From Pseudarthrobacter psychrotolerans (GTDB lineage: Bacteria; Actinomycetota; Actinomycetes; Actinomycetales; Micrococcaceae), in contig NZ_CP047898.1 of NCBI RefSeq assembly GCF_009911795.1, positions 3,906,001 to 3,970,000 of the forward strand: a DNA stretch of 64,000 nt, read 5' to 3'. This document shows, piece after piece, positions 30,583 to 40,175 of this stretch. The first letter of the stretch is position 1. Every line of letters begins with the position of its first letter. A program made the position numbers and the translations under genes. The notes under the pieces are model-generated. The model did no database searches. It worked only from the letters and a program-made list of their open reading frames with translations, and had not been told where the DNA came from.

Positions 30583-31926
30583 ATGAACCGCGCATGGCTG
30601 CGATGGGTGCCTGCCGCAGCTGTACCTGCAGTGATCGCCGCCGGCGTGCTGGTGGGATCCATTCCGGCGCGGGCCGGCGATCCGTTGCCGCAAAAGTCTC
30701 CGGCTGAGGTCCTGACCTTCCTGGGCCAGCACAGCACCCGGTCGTTCTCCGGAACAGTCGAGCAATCCGCCGAGCTCGGCCTGCCCGAACTGCCCGCTGT
30801 GGGTCCCACGTCCGGACCGGTCTCGGCTGGTGGCGCCGCCTCGATCCTGGAGTTCCTGGCCGGTGAGCACACCGCCCGGATATTTACGGATGGGCCAACG
30901 AAGATGCGGGTCCAGGTGATGGACCGGCTGGCTGAACGGGACGTCATCCGGCGGGACGGCGACGTGTGGTTCTACAACTCCAAAGACAACAGCGCCGCCC
31001 ACCTGGCCTTGCCGGCATTCGCCAGCGACCTGCCGCTGCCGGTCCGTGGAGCTCCCGCGGTCCCTGAAGTTCCCGCTGTGCCCGGTCCGGAACTGCCCGG
31101 CGACCTGCCGTTGCCCGTTCCGTCCATGCCCATCCTGCCCGGCCCACCTGTACTGCCCACCCCCGAGGACCTGGCCCGGAAGTTCCTCGCAGCGGTGGAC
31201 AGCTCGACCGAAGTGACTGTGGGCCCTGATATCGAAGTTGCCGGCCGGTCCGCGTACAGCCTTGCACTGGCGCCGAGGACGGAGGGGACTTTGGTTGAGA
31301 AAGTTGCCATCGCAGTCGACGGCGAGACAGGAATGCCGTTGCGGGTGTCGGTGATGGCACGCGGCCAGGCAGAACCGGCGTTCGAGGCTGGCTTCACCAG
31401 CCTGTCTTTGGTGGCCCCGGACGACTCGGTGTTTACTTTCGTTGCCCCGCCAGGCACCACGGTCAAGGAGCTGCAGGTACCACCGCTTCCGCTCCAGCCC
31501 GGCATGCCGCCCCTCCCGCCCAGCCCCGGAGGGGTTACTCCCGGCGTTGTACCGGACGGGGGACCGGACCAGCCCGCCCCGGACCAGGTTCCTGCCCCGG
31601 ATAAGCCCCCTGTGCCGGACCAGCCCGCCCCGGATAAGATTCCCGGCAGCGACGCCAGCCTGCGGCACCGCGATGCACCGCGGCCAACGGTGACCGGCAA
31701 GGGCTGGGAGACCGTGATCGGGTTCCCCGCCGCGCCCGGCGGGCAAGCGGCTGCCTGGACTGAATCCCTGCTGAAGGATCCGCTCCTGTCCCAGGCCGCC
31801 GTCGTCGTGCCCGGCGGACGGCTCCTGTCCACGGCACTGGTCAACGTCCTGCTGACCGACGACGGCAGGATCTTCGTGGGGATGGTCCCGGCGGAGCGGC
31901 TGCAGGCCGCCGCCGGCGCAGCGTGA
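30583..31926 (+). CDS. secreted LolA-like lipoprotein-sorting domain protein with Pro-Asp linker
   Basis: This 447-residue protein has a signal peptide (about 1-32, ending ARA-G). Its first 300 residues resemble the LolA/LppX-like outer-membrane lipoprotein-sorting fold found in Gram-positives, with paired parts such as GDVWFYNSKDNSAAHL. A proline/aspartate-rich repetitive linker follows (PDQPAP, PDKPPVPDQPAPDK), then a C-terminal domain including GKGWETVIGF. It overlaps the ABC ATPase gene (GTGA), suggesting one operon in which it is an extracellular partner. No exact function is known. Confidence 0.75.
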   Translation: MNRAWLRWVPAAAVPAVIAAGVLVGSIPARAGDPLPQKSPAEVLTFLGQHSTRSFSGTVEQSAELGLPELPAVGPTSGPVSAGGAASILEFLAGEHTARIFTDGPTKMRVQVMDRLAERDVIRRDGDVWFYNSKDNSAAHLALPAFASDLPLPVRGAPAVPEVPAVPGPELPGDLPLPVPSMPILPGPPVLPTPEDLARKFLAAVDSSTEVTVGPDIEVAGRSAYSLALAPRTEGTLVEKVAIAVDGETGMPLRVSVMARGQAEPAFEAGFTSLSLVAPDDSVFTFVAPPGTTVKELQVPPLPLQPGMPPLPPSPGGVTPGVVPDGGPDQPAPDQVPAPDKPPVPDQPAPDKIPGSDASLRHRDAPRPTVTGKGWETVIGFPAAPGGQAAAWTESLLKDPLLSQAAVVVPGGRLLSTALVNVLLTDDGRIFVGMVPAERLQAAAGAA

Positions 31927-32909
31927 CCGCGGCCGGGGAGGGTGCCGGGAGCGGGACAGCCGGGCTGACCATCGAGACCCAAGGCCTGACCAAGCGTTTC
32001 GGCCACCAGCTGGCGGTCGACAACGTGGCCCTCGCCGTGCCCCACGGTGCCGTGTTCGGATTCCTTGGCCCCAACGGTTCCGGCAAGACCACTACCATCC
32101 GGATGCTGCTGGGCCTTGCCGCGGCGTCGGCCGGAACCGTCAGGGTCCTGGGCCTGCCGATGCCGCAGCGCCTGCACGAGGTCCTGCCGCGGGTTGGCGC
32201 CCTGGTGGAGGGGCCGGCGTTTTATCCGTTCCTTTCCGGCACCGCCAACCTGCACCGGCTGGACGCCGCCGGCCGGCATGCGGCGCCCGCTACCCGGACC
32301 GCCCGCGTTGCTGCCGCGCTTGAGCGGGTGGGTCTCTCACACGCCGCCGGCAAGCGGGTCCACGCCTACTCCCTGGGCATGAAGCAGCGGCTGGGGATCG
32401 CCAACGCGCTGCTGTCGCCGCGGGAACTGCTGGTGCTTGATGAGCCCACCAACGGATTGGACCCGCAGGGAACACGGGAAGTGCGGAGCCTGGTGCGGTC
32501 ACTGGCCGCCGACGGCGCCACCGTCTTTGTCTCCAGCCACCTCCTCGCCGAGGTGGAACAGATCTGCACGCACGCGGCCATCATGAGCGCCGGACGGCTG
32601 GTGGCCCAGGGGCCGCTGGCGGAGCTCCGCCAGGCCGGCGAGACGCGGATCCGCCTGTTAACGCCCGACGCCGGGACAGCCAGTGAGGTCCTGCTGCGGT
32701 TGGGCATGTCCCCGGGAACCGGAACGCCTGAACCGGACGGGGACGTGCTGACCGCCGTCGCGGCTGCGTCCCGGTTGGAGGCGCCGGAGGACATTGTGGC
32801 GGAGCTCGTGGCGGCCGGGGTTCGGGTCCGGGGTTTTTCCGTGGAACGGGAGAGCCTGGAGGAGCGCTTTGTTGCGCTGACGGGGGAGGGGTTCGACATT
32901 GCCCAATAG
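31923..32909 (+). CDS. ABC transporter ATP-binding protein (exporter type)
   Basis: This 328-residue cytoplasmic ATPase has Walker A GPNGSGKTTT, signature YSLGMKQRLG and Walker B LLVLDEPTNGLDP, the pattern of CcmA/drug-export type ATPases with an extra C-terminal domain. GTG 31923 overlaps the upstream gene by four bases. It ends overlapping the TTG start of the permease. Together with the permease it should form an export complex. The substrate is unknown. Confidence 0.92.
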   Translation: MTAAGEGAGSGTAGLTIETQGLTKRFGHQLAVDNVALAVPHGAVFGFLGPNGSGKTTTIRMLLGLAAASAGTVRVLGLPMPQRLHEVLPRVGALVEGPAFYPFLSGTANLHRLDAAGRHAAPATRTARVAAALERVGLSHAAGKRVHAYSLGMKQRLGIANALLSPRELLVLDEPTNGLDPQGTREVRSLVRSLAADGATVFVSSHLLAEVEQICTHAAIMSAGRLVAQGPLAELRQAGETRIRLLTPDAGTASEVLLRLGMSPGTGTPEPDGDVLTAVAAASRLEAPEDIVAELVAAGVRVRGFSVERESLEERFVALTGEGFDIAQ

Positions 32910-33828
32910 TGCTTCTGAGACCGGCAGTGCTCCGGCAGCCGGGAGTCTTCCTGCAGCCAAAAGTGGTTCTGACGCCCGCAGTGGTTCCGATGCCAGCCGT
33001 GCTTCAAGTGCGCCGTCGAGCCTGTCGCTGCTGGCGTCAGAGCTAAAGACGCTTTTCCGGCGCCGCCGGACCGCGGCCATGCTGGTGGCCCTTGCCGCGA
33101 TACCGGTGCTGATCGCCCTCGCCGTCCGGCTTTCGTCATCCGTTCCTCCCGGGAGGGGACCGGCCTTCCTGGACCGGATCAGCCAAAACGGGCTGTTTGT
33201 GGCGGTCACGGCGATGCTGGTCTCCGTGCCGCTGTTCCTCCCCCTGACCATTGGCGTGGTGGCGGGCGATACCATCGCAGGCGAGGCGAGCCTGGGCACG
33301 CTGCGCTACCTGCTGGTAGCGCCGGCCGGGCGCGTGCGCCTGCTGCTGGTGAAGTACGCCGGAGCGCTGGCGTTCTGCATTGCCGCGCCCGTCACGGTTG
33401 CCGTGGCCGGCGCCGCGATCGGGGCGTCGCTGTTCCCCGTTGGGCCGGTGACGCTCCTGTCCGGCGACGTCGTCCAGCCCCCGGAGGCCGCGCTGCGCCT
33501 GGTCCTCATTGCTGCGTATCTTGCGGTGTCCCTGGCCGGACTCTCGGCGATCGGCCTCTTCCTGTCCACCCTGACGGTGGTCCCGGTGGGCGCGATGGCC
33601 GCCACGGTGGTGCTGTCGGTGGTCTCCCAGGTGCTGGACCAGTTGCCGCAGTTGGAATGGCTGCACCCTTGGCTGTTTACACACTACTGGTTCGGCTTCG
33701 CTGACGTCCTGCGGCAGCCGGTGCTGTGGGACTCTTTTGCCAGCAACGCGCTGCTGCAGGCGGGCTACGCGGCGGTGTTCGGGGCGCTCGCCTATGGCCG
33801 GTTTGTCACTAAGGACGTGCTGTCCTGA
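32899..33828 (+). CDS. ABC-2 type membrane permease
   Basis: This 309-residue protein has a hydrophilic Ser/Gly/Ala-rich N-terminal 40 residues and then about six membrane helices, as in ABC-2 permeases (e.g. DTIAGEASLGTLRYLLVAPA). The start is TTG 32899, overlapping the ATPase stop by 11 nt. An internal start would trim the low-complexity N-terminus. It pairs with the ATPase upstream. Confidence 0.88.
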   Translation: MPNSASETGSAPAAGSLPAAKSGSDARSGSDASRASSAPSSLSLLASELKTLFRRRRTAAMLVALAAIPVLIALAVRLSSSVPPGRGPAFLDRISQNGLFVAVTAMLVSVPLFLPLTIGVVAGDTIAGEASLGTLRYLLVAPAGRVRLLLVKYAGALAFCIAAPVTVAVAGAAIGASLFPVGPVTLLSGDVVQPPEAALRLVLIAAYLAVSLAGLSAIGLFLSTLTVVPVGAMAATVVLSVVSQVLDQLPQLEWLHPWLFTHYWFGFADVLRQPVLWDSFASNALLQAGYAAVFGALAYGRFVTKDVLS

Positions 33829-33862
33829 GCCTGGATGTCCTGCGCCTTGACCCCTGGCCGCG

Positions 33863-35222
33863 TCAGTAGCGGGCTGCGTAAGGGTGGAGCTGCATCCCGG
33901 CCATCCAGCTCAACTGGGTCACGCCGATGCCATCGTCCGAGTTCAGCGCCTGCACCACCTGGCCGTTCCCCAGGTAGATGGCCACGTGATAGAAGCCCGG
34001 GGCTGAGCCCCAGACCAGCAGGTCGCCGCGCCGTGCCTGGGAGATCGGAACGTGAACGGGGGCTGTCGCATACTGCTGCGCAGCCGTGCGCGGCAAGTAC
34101 TTGCCCGCGGCGGCGAAGGCCGTTTGCACGAGGCCGGAGCAGTCGAAGCCGTTCGGGCCGGAGCCGCCGTATTGGTAGAAGTACGGCGCCCCCACCTTGG
34201 ACATCGCCACGGAGATGGCAGCCTCGTTGGAACCGCCCGGCGACGGGGCTGGTGTGGGCTCGGGAGCCGGAGCTGGTGCTGGTGCTGGTGCTGGCGCGGG
34301 AGCGGGAGCGGGGGCAGGCGGGGAGCGGGGGCCGGCGCGGCCGACAGGTTCCCGCCGGCGGCCGGTCCGGCGGCGGGCCGGTCTGCTGCTTGCCCCGCCG
34401 CGGCCCGGTCAGCCGACGCGGTCAGTTCGGCGAGCCTGGCCTCCTCGCGCTGGCGGTCCAAGGCGTCGATGCGAGCTGATTCGAGGGCCACTGTAGTATT
34501 CCGCAGCTGTGCGAGTTGATCCACGAGGATAGTCCGCTGCGCCGCGGCTTCGGCTACGGCCTTGGCCTGGGTAGCGTTGGCTTGCTCGGCCTCTTCCTTG
34601 CGGGCTTCGGCCTTTTGGGCGGCGTCGTCAGCGGCCCGGTTGGCGGCGTCGGCGGCGGCCGTCAATGACTGCGCCGCGGACGCTGCGGATGCGGCCGATT
34701 CGAAGGCACGGCTCCGGCTGGCTGAAATGGCTTCCAGCGTCGCGGCCTGGTGCAAGGCTTCGGCGTTGCCGCTGACGAACGTGCCCAGCGTAGGGTTCAG
34801 CCCGCCGTTGCGGTAGAGGTCACCGGCGAGCTGGCCTACTGCTTTCGGGTCCTGTCCTGCTCGTGCGTCGCGGCGGTGGCCTTGGCAGTGGCCATTTCCG
34901 CCGCGGTCCTGCGGTCCTGGAGTTCCACGAGGGCTTCGCCGTAGGCGTTGTTGGCCTGCAGTGACAAGGCAAACGTGGCTTGCTGGGCGCTCGTGGCGTC
35001 TGCGAGGAGGCGTTCGATGATGGCGACCTGATCCGCCGTCGCGCGTTCACTCGCCTTGGCTGTGGCGATGTCCTCCGGGATGGGAAGCTCCGGCGACGCC
35101 GGGCGCTGGAGACTCGGAGCCTGCGGCAGCGGCGCTGCCTGGGCGGGGAGGGTCATGGTGCCGAAAAGTACGACGGCGGTGCACAGCACGGCGGCCTTCA
35201 GGCCGGATCCGGTCAAACCCAT
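33863..35222 (-). pseudogene. NlpC/P60 peptidoglycan hydrolase, two frameshifts
   Basis: The first segment (signal peptide about 1-29 ending PAQA, then a coiled coil) is read from 35222. The long Ala/Glu-rich coiled coil is in a second frame, and the NlpC/P60 catalytic domain (FDCSGLVQTAF with the catalytic Cys; FYHVAIYLG with the His) in a third. Adding one base at about 34842 and one to GGGG at 34320-34323 joins all three and gives 453 residues with a Pro-Ala linker before the catalytic domain. This is the usual design of actinobacterial RipA-like endopeptidases. It is probably intact. Confidence 0.82.
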
Positions 35223-35434
35223 TCGCAGAACCTCGCACGCAGTAAGGCTGGGGGAGCGAGGTCTGGTGGCGGCACAAGGAGCCCCTCTGCTGATCTCCCA
35301 GCAGTCCGAGGCTACGTGAGCATGTGCACTTTGGCGACACTGGTCACATCAATAACATAAACAACAAGAGCACGATTCCGGCACATATGGACCCGGCGTG
35401 TCGTTTCGAGTCCGTGCGGACTCGGCCGCAACGG

Positions 35435-36355
35435 TCAGGCGTGCTGGCGCGATTCGTGCTCCGAGTGGCTGGCAGGCTCCAGCTGGAAAGTGCAGTGCTC
35501 CGTGTCAAAGTGGGAGCCCAGGCAGGTGGTGAGCTTGTCCAGGAGCTGGTCGGCACCGCGGGCATTAAGGACGCCGTCCTCCACCACCACGTGGGCCGAA
35601 AACACCGGCACGCCGGAGGTGATCGTCCAGATGTGGATGTCATGGACGTCAACCACTCCTTCAACGCTAAGGATGTGCTCGCGGATCATCTGCACCTCCA
35701 CGCCTTTGGGGGTCGCCTCCAGCAGGACGTCCACCACATCGCGCAGCAGGCTCCAGGCCCGCGGCAGGATCATCAGGGCGATGAGCACGGAGGCGATGGT
35801 GTCGGCGGCCTGGTAGCCGGTGAACATGATGACCAGGGCAGCAACGATGACGGCAACTGAGCCCAGCAGGTCGCCGAGCACTTCAAGGTAGGCGCCCCGG
35901 ACATTCAGGCTGTCCTGGTGTGCGCCGCGCAGGATCAGCAGCGAGACCAGGTTGGCCACCGCGCCCAGGATGGCGGCGAAGAGCATGATGTCGGTGTGGA
36001 CCTCGGGCGCGGAGCCGATCCGTCGGATGGCCTCGGTGAAGATGACCACCGAGATGACAATCAGGATCAGCGCGTTGGCGAGGGCGGCCAGGACTTCGGC
36101 GCGCTGGTAGCCGTAGGTCCGCTGGTCGCTCGCCGGGCGTCCAGCGATCCAGGCAGCCAGGAGCGCGATGGTCACCCCTGCCGCATCGGAGAGCATGTGG
36201 CCCGCATCCGCCAGCAGGGCCAGAGAACCGGACAGCGCCGCGCCCACCACCTGGACAACCACCACCGTCAGGGTGATGGCCAGGACGGCGATGAGCCGTT
36301 TGCGGTGCCGGCCTGTCGCCGTGATCCCGTGCGTGTGGCTGTGGTCGTGTCCCAT
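35435..36355 (-). CDS. cation diffusion facilitator (Zn/Co/Cd exporter)
   Basis: This 306-residue protein starts with a His-rich tail (GHDHSHTHG) and has six membrane helices with the zinc-site motif ADAGHMLSDAAGV in TM2 and the matching H/D pair in TM5. The C-terminal cytoplasmic domain is present (HDIHIWTITSG). CDF proteins exchange Zn2+ or other divalent metals for protons out of the cytoplasm. The end of the protein is again rich in His and Glu. Confidence 0.93.
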   Translation of the reverse strand: MGHDHSHTHGITATGRHRKRLIAVLAITLTVVVVQVVGAALSGSLALLADAGHMLSDAAGVTIALLAAWIAGRPASDQRTYGYQRAEVLAALANALILIVISVVIFTEAIRRIGSAPEVHTDIMLFAAILGAVANLVSLLILRGAHQDSLNVRGAYLEVLGDLLGSVAVIVAALVIMFTGYQAADTIASVLIALMILPRAWSLLRDVVDVLLEATPKGVEVQMIREHILSVEGVVDVHDIHIWTITSGVPVFSAHVVVEDGVLNARGADQLLDKLTTCLGSHFDTEHCTFQLEPASHSEHESRQHA

Positions 36356-36365
36356 GCCTACAAGG

Positions 36366-36794
36366 CTAGTCCCAGCCGAGCTCGTGCAGCCGCCGGTCGT
36401 CGATGCCGAAGTGGTGGGCGATCTCGTGGACCACCGTCACAGCCACTTCCTGGATCACCTCGTCGCGGGACCCGCAGATGTCCAGGATGGGCTGGCGGAA
36501 AATGGTGATCCGGTCCGGCAGCGAACCGGCATCCCACCATGAATCCCGCTCCGTCAAGGGAACACCCTCGTAAAGGCCCAGCAGAACGGTGTCCGGATCT
36601 TCGCCCGGGCCTGGCACGTAGTCGTCCTCGACAAACACCGCCACGTTGTCCATGGCCGCCGCAAGCTTGGCAGGGATCAGGCCGAGGGCATCCGTGACGG
36701 CGGCTTCGAAATCGTCAGCGGACATCTCAAACGGACCGGACTCTTGCGGGCCATCCGGGATGATGGGCAGGCCGGGCGGCAGGTTGGCGGGCAT
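36366..36794 (-). CDS. zincin-like metallopeptidase family protein
   Basis: This 142-residue protein has the motif VVHEIAHHFG (His123, Glu124, His127) at its C-terminal end, as in the small actinobacterial minimal zincins whose function is unknown. The rest is a compact alpha/beta domain. ATG at 36794. It lies 10 nt upstream of the CDF gene on the same strand, so the two may be co-transcribed. Confidence 0.88.
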   Translation of the reverse strand: MPANLPPGLPIIPDGPQESGPFEMSADDFEAAVTDALGLIPAKLAAAMDNVAVFVEDDYVPGPGEDPDTVLLGLYEGVPLTERDSWWDAGSLPDRITIFRQPILDICGSRDEVIQEVAVTVVHEIAHHFGIDDRRLHELGWD

Positions 36795-36865
36795 AAGCAG
36801 ACTCTAGTCCGCAGCGGGGTTGGAGCGCATACTGAACCCGTCCCTTTACTGTCCTGAGGAGCCGG

Positions 36866-37495
36866 ATGTCTGTCCGCCATCGCCTTTTTGCCGCCACTTA
36901 CGACACGTTGTCGGCCTCTGTGGAGCGCCGGGAGCTCGCGCCTCGCCGTGCGCGGCTGCTTTCCGGGCTGACCGGAACCGTGGTGGACGTCGGCGCAGGC
37001 ACCGGGGCCAACGTGCGGCACTTCCGCCACGCTGAGCGGGTAATCCTCGTGGAACCGGACCGCTACATGCGGGCCAGATTGAGCAAACGTCTGGGGGAGT
37101 CCTCGGTTCCCGTGGAGGTATACGACGCCGATGCGGAGCACCTGCCGCTGCCGGACGGCACAGCTGACGCCGTCGTGTTCACCCTGGTTCTTTGCTCGGT
37201 GCCGGATCAGCGGCTTGCCCTGATGGAGGCCCGCAGAGTGCTCAAACCCGGCGGGACCCTCGCGGTGCTCGAACATGTCCGCGGACAGGGCCGGGCCGCC
37301 CGCTGGCAGGACAGGCTGGACGGTTTGTGGGGCCGTTGCGTGGCGCCCGGGTGCCACCTCAACCGGAACACGGTGGCATCCATCGGCGAAGCAGGGTTCG
37401 AGTTCACGGAAGTCAGCAGGTTGGAGGCCCCGGCGGTTGCCCTGGCCACGCCGATCATCGCGGGGACGGCAGTGCCGCGGCCGGCGGTTCGCTGA
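36866..37495 (+). CDS. class I SAM-dependent methyltransferase (UbiE-like)
   Basis: This 209-residue methyltransferase has motif I VVDVGAGTGANVRHF and motif II-III surroundings ADAVVFTLVLCSVPDQ and RVLKPGGTLAVLEHVRG, all typical of the UbiE/Methyltransf_11 fold. ATG 36866 follows GAGGAGCC. It is divergent from the zincin and CDF genes. The methyl acceptor is unknown. Confidence 0.88.
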   Translation: MSVRHRLFAATYDTLSASVERRELAPRRARLLSGLTGTVVDVGAGTGANVRHFRHAERVILVEPDRYMRARLSKRLGESSVPVEVYDADAEHLPLPDGTADAVVFTLVLCSVPDQRLALMEARRVLKPGGTLAVLEHVRGQGRAARWQDRLDGLWGRCVAPGCHLNRNTVASIGEAGFEFTEVSRLEAPAVALATPIIAGTAVPRPAVR

Positions 37496-37542
37496 GCTCA
37501 GCCCAGCCCAGCATTCACTACCAGCTCGACTGAACGGAGCCC

Positions 37543-38508
37543 CTACCGGGACCTGCGGCGCGTCAGGCCCACACCCACCAGGCAGACCAGCCCGCCCACG
37601 AGGCCCAGCGCGGCGGGGACTTCGCTGAGGAGCAGCCAGGAGATCAGGATGGTGGTGCCCGGCACCAGGTATGTGGTGGCCGCCAGTTTCCCGGCGTCAA
37701 TCAGGGACAGTGCGTACGCCCAGGTGGTGAAGGCGATGGCGGTGGGGAAGATGCCCAGATACACCAGTCCCAGGGTCGCCGGCAGCGGTGCCGACTGCAG
37801 CTCGGACACCAGCTGGCCACTGAAGGGAAGGCAGCAGACAGCCCCCACCATGATGCCGAACCAGGTGGCCTGGGCCGCCGGGAACTTCCGCAACACCGGC
37901 TTCTGGATGATGACGCTGACGGCGGCGAGCACAGCGGCGAGGAGGCAGAGCAGCACGCCCGCCACATCCGCCGTCGAACGTTCCCCGGAACCTGAGCCGG
38001 ATCCGAGCGCGATCAGCGCAACCCCGCTGAACGCCACCAGGCTCCCGATAATCAGCCAGCGCGGGAAGCCCTCCTTTAGGAAGAATCCGGCCATAATGGC
38101 AACCAGGATGGGGTTGACGTTGATCAGCAAGGCGGCGGTCCCGGCGTCGAGCAGGTGTTCCGCCGCGTTCAGGGCCACGTTGTAGCCGCCGAACCACATC
38201 ACGCCGTACCCCAGGATGGGCCACCATTCGCGGCCCCGCGGCAACAGCTTGCTTTTGGCCAGCTGCGGTAGCACCAGTGCGCCGAGCACGACGGCGGCAA
38301 CCGCCAGCCTGCCCAGGGTCAGGGAGCCGGGGGAGAAGGTGGGGCCGATGGCCCGGATCCCCACGAACGCCGAGGCCCACAACACCACGGTGACCACCAC
38401 GGCAGCGACGCCGAGGGCGTTGGAACGGCCAGGCGGTGGGCGAAGCGCCGTTGATGTTGCTGCGCGGGAAGCCGATGTTGCTGCCCTGGCGGGGGTGTTT
38501 GAAGCCAT
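37543..38508 (-). CDS. EamA-family drug/metabolite transporter
   Basis: This 321-residue protein has ten predicted membrane helices arranged as two EamA repeats (PTFSPGSLTLGRLAVAAVVL in the first, LGLVYLGIFPTAIAFTTWAY in the second). The N-terminal 25 residues are hydrophilic. DMT exporters of this type move amino acids or metabolites out of the cell. A shorter start within the N-terminus is possible. Confidence 0.85.
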   Translation of the reverse strand: MASNTPARAATSASRAATSTALRPPPGRSNALGVAAVVVTVVLWASAFVGIRAIGPTFSPGSLTLGRLAVAAVVLGALVLPQLAKSKLLPRGREWWPILGYGVMWFGGYNVALNAAEHLLDAGTAALLINVNPILVAIMAGFFLKEGFPRWLIIGSLVAFSGVALIALGSGSGSGERSTADVAGVLLCLLAAVLAAVSVIIQKPVLRKFPAAQATWFGIMVGAVCCLPFSGQLVSELQSAPLPATLGLVYLGIFPTAIAFTTWAYALSLIDAGKLAATTYLVPGTTILISWLLLSEVPAALGLVGGLVCLVGVGLTRRRSR

Positions 38509-38561
38509 GCTGCCAATCTATCCCCGCGGCAACGCCGGCAGCTGGCGGGAATCGGTCACGT

Positions 38562-39610
38562 CTAGTCGAGTTTCTGCCAATCCCGGGCCGACCACTCCAA
38601 CAGCCGCTCCAGGGGCCAGGTGGTAACGATGCGCTCCGCGGGTACGTTGTTGTGCGCGGCACGGGCCGCCCCGTACTGGAGGAAATCGAGCTGGCCCGGA
38701 GCGTGGGCGTCGCTGTCGATCGAAAACAGGCAGCCGGCGTCGAGGGCCAGCTGGATCAGGTCGTCCGGCGGGTCCTGCCGCTCGGGGCGCGAGTTGATCT
38801 CCACGGCCACATTGTTTTCGGCGCAGGCGGCGAACACCTTCATGGCGTCGAAGTCCGATTGCGGGCGCGTGCCACGGGATCCCTCCACCAGGCGTCCCGT
38901 GCAGTGGCCCAGCACATTGGTCCGGGGGTTCTGGATGCCGTGGAGCATCCGCTGGGTCATGGTGGCGCGGTCCGCCCGAAGCTTCGAATGGACGCTGGCC
39001 ACCACAATATCCAGCCGGGCCAGCATCTCCGGCGACTGGTCCAGTTCGCCGGATTCCAGGATGTCCACCTCGATGCCGGTCAGGAGCCGGAATCCGTCCT
39101 CGTCGCCGTCAACTGCGGAGGCGGCATTGATCGCGGCCACAACGTCAAGCTGTTCAGTCAGGCGCTCGGCGCTGAGCCCGTTGGCGATGGTCAGGTTGGG
39201 GAGTGGTCTGTCAGTGCCAGGTACTCGCGGCCCAGCAGGCGGGCGGCGTCTGCCATGAGCTGGATGGGGGAGCCGCCGTCGGACCAGTCGCTATGGCTGT
39301 GGAGATCGCCCCGGAGTGCTGCGTGAAGCTCGGCCCCACCGTCCGCCAGAGGCGCCCCGCTGCGCTGGCGAAGATCCTCAAGGTACTCGGGCACCTCGCC
39401 GTCCACGGCCTGCCGGACCACCTGGTAAGTCCTGTCGCCGATGCCCTTCATGCTCTTGAGCCTGCCGTCCCGGGCGCGGGCTGCCACCTCGGAAGGGTCA
39501 AGCCCGGCGATGATCCCGGCCGCCTTCCGGAATGCCTGGACCTTGAACGTGGCAGCGCGTTCCCGTTCCAACCAGAAAGCAATTTCATTGAGCGCGGCGA
39601 CGGCATCCAT
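38562..39610 (-). pseudogene. helix-hairpin-helix / PHP-domain phosphoesterase, frameshifted
   Basis: Residues 1-90 carry a helix-hairpin-helix region (LKSMKGIGDRTYQVVRQAV) as in family X polymerases. The PHP domain then begins (RGDLHSHSDWSDGG). The frame breaks after ALTDHSP at about 39198 and resumes as IANGLSAERLTEQL and AAINAASAVDGDED. Adding one G to GGGG at 39198-39201 (a C on the coding strand) restores the join and gives 349 residues with the later metal motifs SVHSKLR and SIDSDAHAPG. The nucleotidyltransferase part of bacterial PolX is missing. It is probably intact in vivo. Confidence 0.82.
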
Positions 39611-39777
39611 CTGTCCATCTTCGCGTGTTCCGGCCGCTTGGGTCAGGTGTTGCTGGGCCGATTTTGAGTTATTCCCGCCAAGGCCCTATAGTTTTAGAGT
39701 CCAGTTCGGAGCAACTGCAAACGACAAGACTGAGAGCCACGGCTCGAAGCCTTTTATTTTGTGCCGAACGGGTTCTG

Positions 39778-39850
39778 GCCCCCATCGTCTAGCGGCCTAG
39801 GACACCGCCCTTTCACGGCGGCGGCACGGGTTCGAATCCCGTTGGGGGTA
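39778..39850 (+). tRNA. tRNA-Glu (TTC)
   Basis: A cloverleaf with acceptor GCCCCCA / TGGGGGT, D-arm TCTAGCGGCCTAGGA, anticodon loop CTTTCAC (anticodon TTC) and T-loop TTCGAAT. CCA is not encoded. First of three tRNAs in a row. Confidence 0.95.
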
Positions 39851-39940
39851 CGCAAGGAACTGGTCTGGCAGGCTGAAAACGTCTGGTAAGCTGGAAGCCT
39901 TGAAAAAAGCGGTAGCGATGCCGCGAAGCAAGAAAATCAA

Positions 39941-40014
39941 GGCCCTGTAGCGCAGTTGGTTAGCGCGCCGCCCTGTCACGGCGGAGGTCGCGGGTTCAAG
40001 TCCCGTCAGGGTCG
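39941..40014 (+). tRNA. tRNA-Asp (GTC)
   Basis: Acceptor GGCCCTG / CAGGGTC, D-loop AGTTGGTTAGC, anticodon loop CTGTCAC (anticodon GTC), T-arm GGGTTCAAGTCCC. The discriminator is G, as expected for tRNA-Asp. Confidence 0.95.
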
Positions 40015-40062
40015 CTCTGATTGCCGGAAGAAATTCCGGCGGTCAAGGTGACATGTCACCTA

Positions 40063-40138
40063 GGCTCTGTAGCTCAGTTGGTAGAGCGTTCGACTGAAAA
40101 TCGAAAGGTCACCGGATCGACGCCGGTCGGAGCCACCA
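40063..40138 (+). tRNA. tRNA-Phe (GAA), CCA encoded
   Basis: Acceptor GGCTCTG / CGGAGCC, D-arm GCTCAGTTGGTAGAGC, anticodon loop CTGAAAA (anticodon GAA), then the encoded CCA end at 40136-40138. The T-loop is ATCGACG rather than the usual TTCGANN. Confidence 0.93.
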
Positions 40139-40143
40139 CTGGG

Positions 40144-40175
40144 AAGCATCAGTTCTTCGGAACTGGTGCTTTTCT
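40144..40175 (+). terminator. Rho-independent terminator after the tRNA cluster
   Basis: Stem AAGCATCAGTTC (40144-40155), loop TTCG, complementary GAACTGGTGCTT (40160-40171), then TTTCTT. It is placed 5 nt after tRNA-Phe. Confidence 0.92.

Noticed and set aside
34261..34330. Tandem GGTGCT / GGAGCG short repeats, possible CRISPR or VNTR
   Set aside because: They encode the Pro-Ala linker of the NlpC/P60 protein. There are no spacers, so this is not CRISPR.
35223..35434. Possible c-di-AMP (ydaO-type) riboswitch upstream of the NlpC/P60 gene
   Set aside because: Position would be right, and there is a CTGCTGGGAGATCAGC hairpin, but I cannot find the conserved ydaO core sequences. A covariance-model search (Rfam RF00379) would decide.
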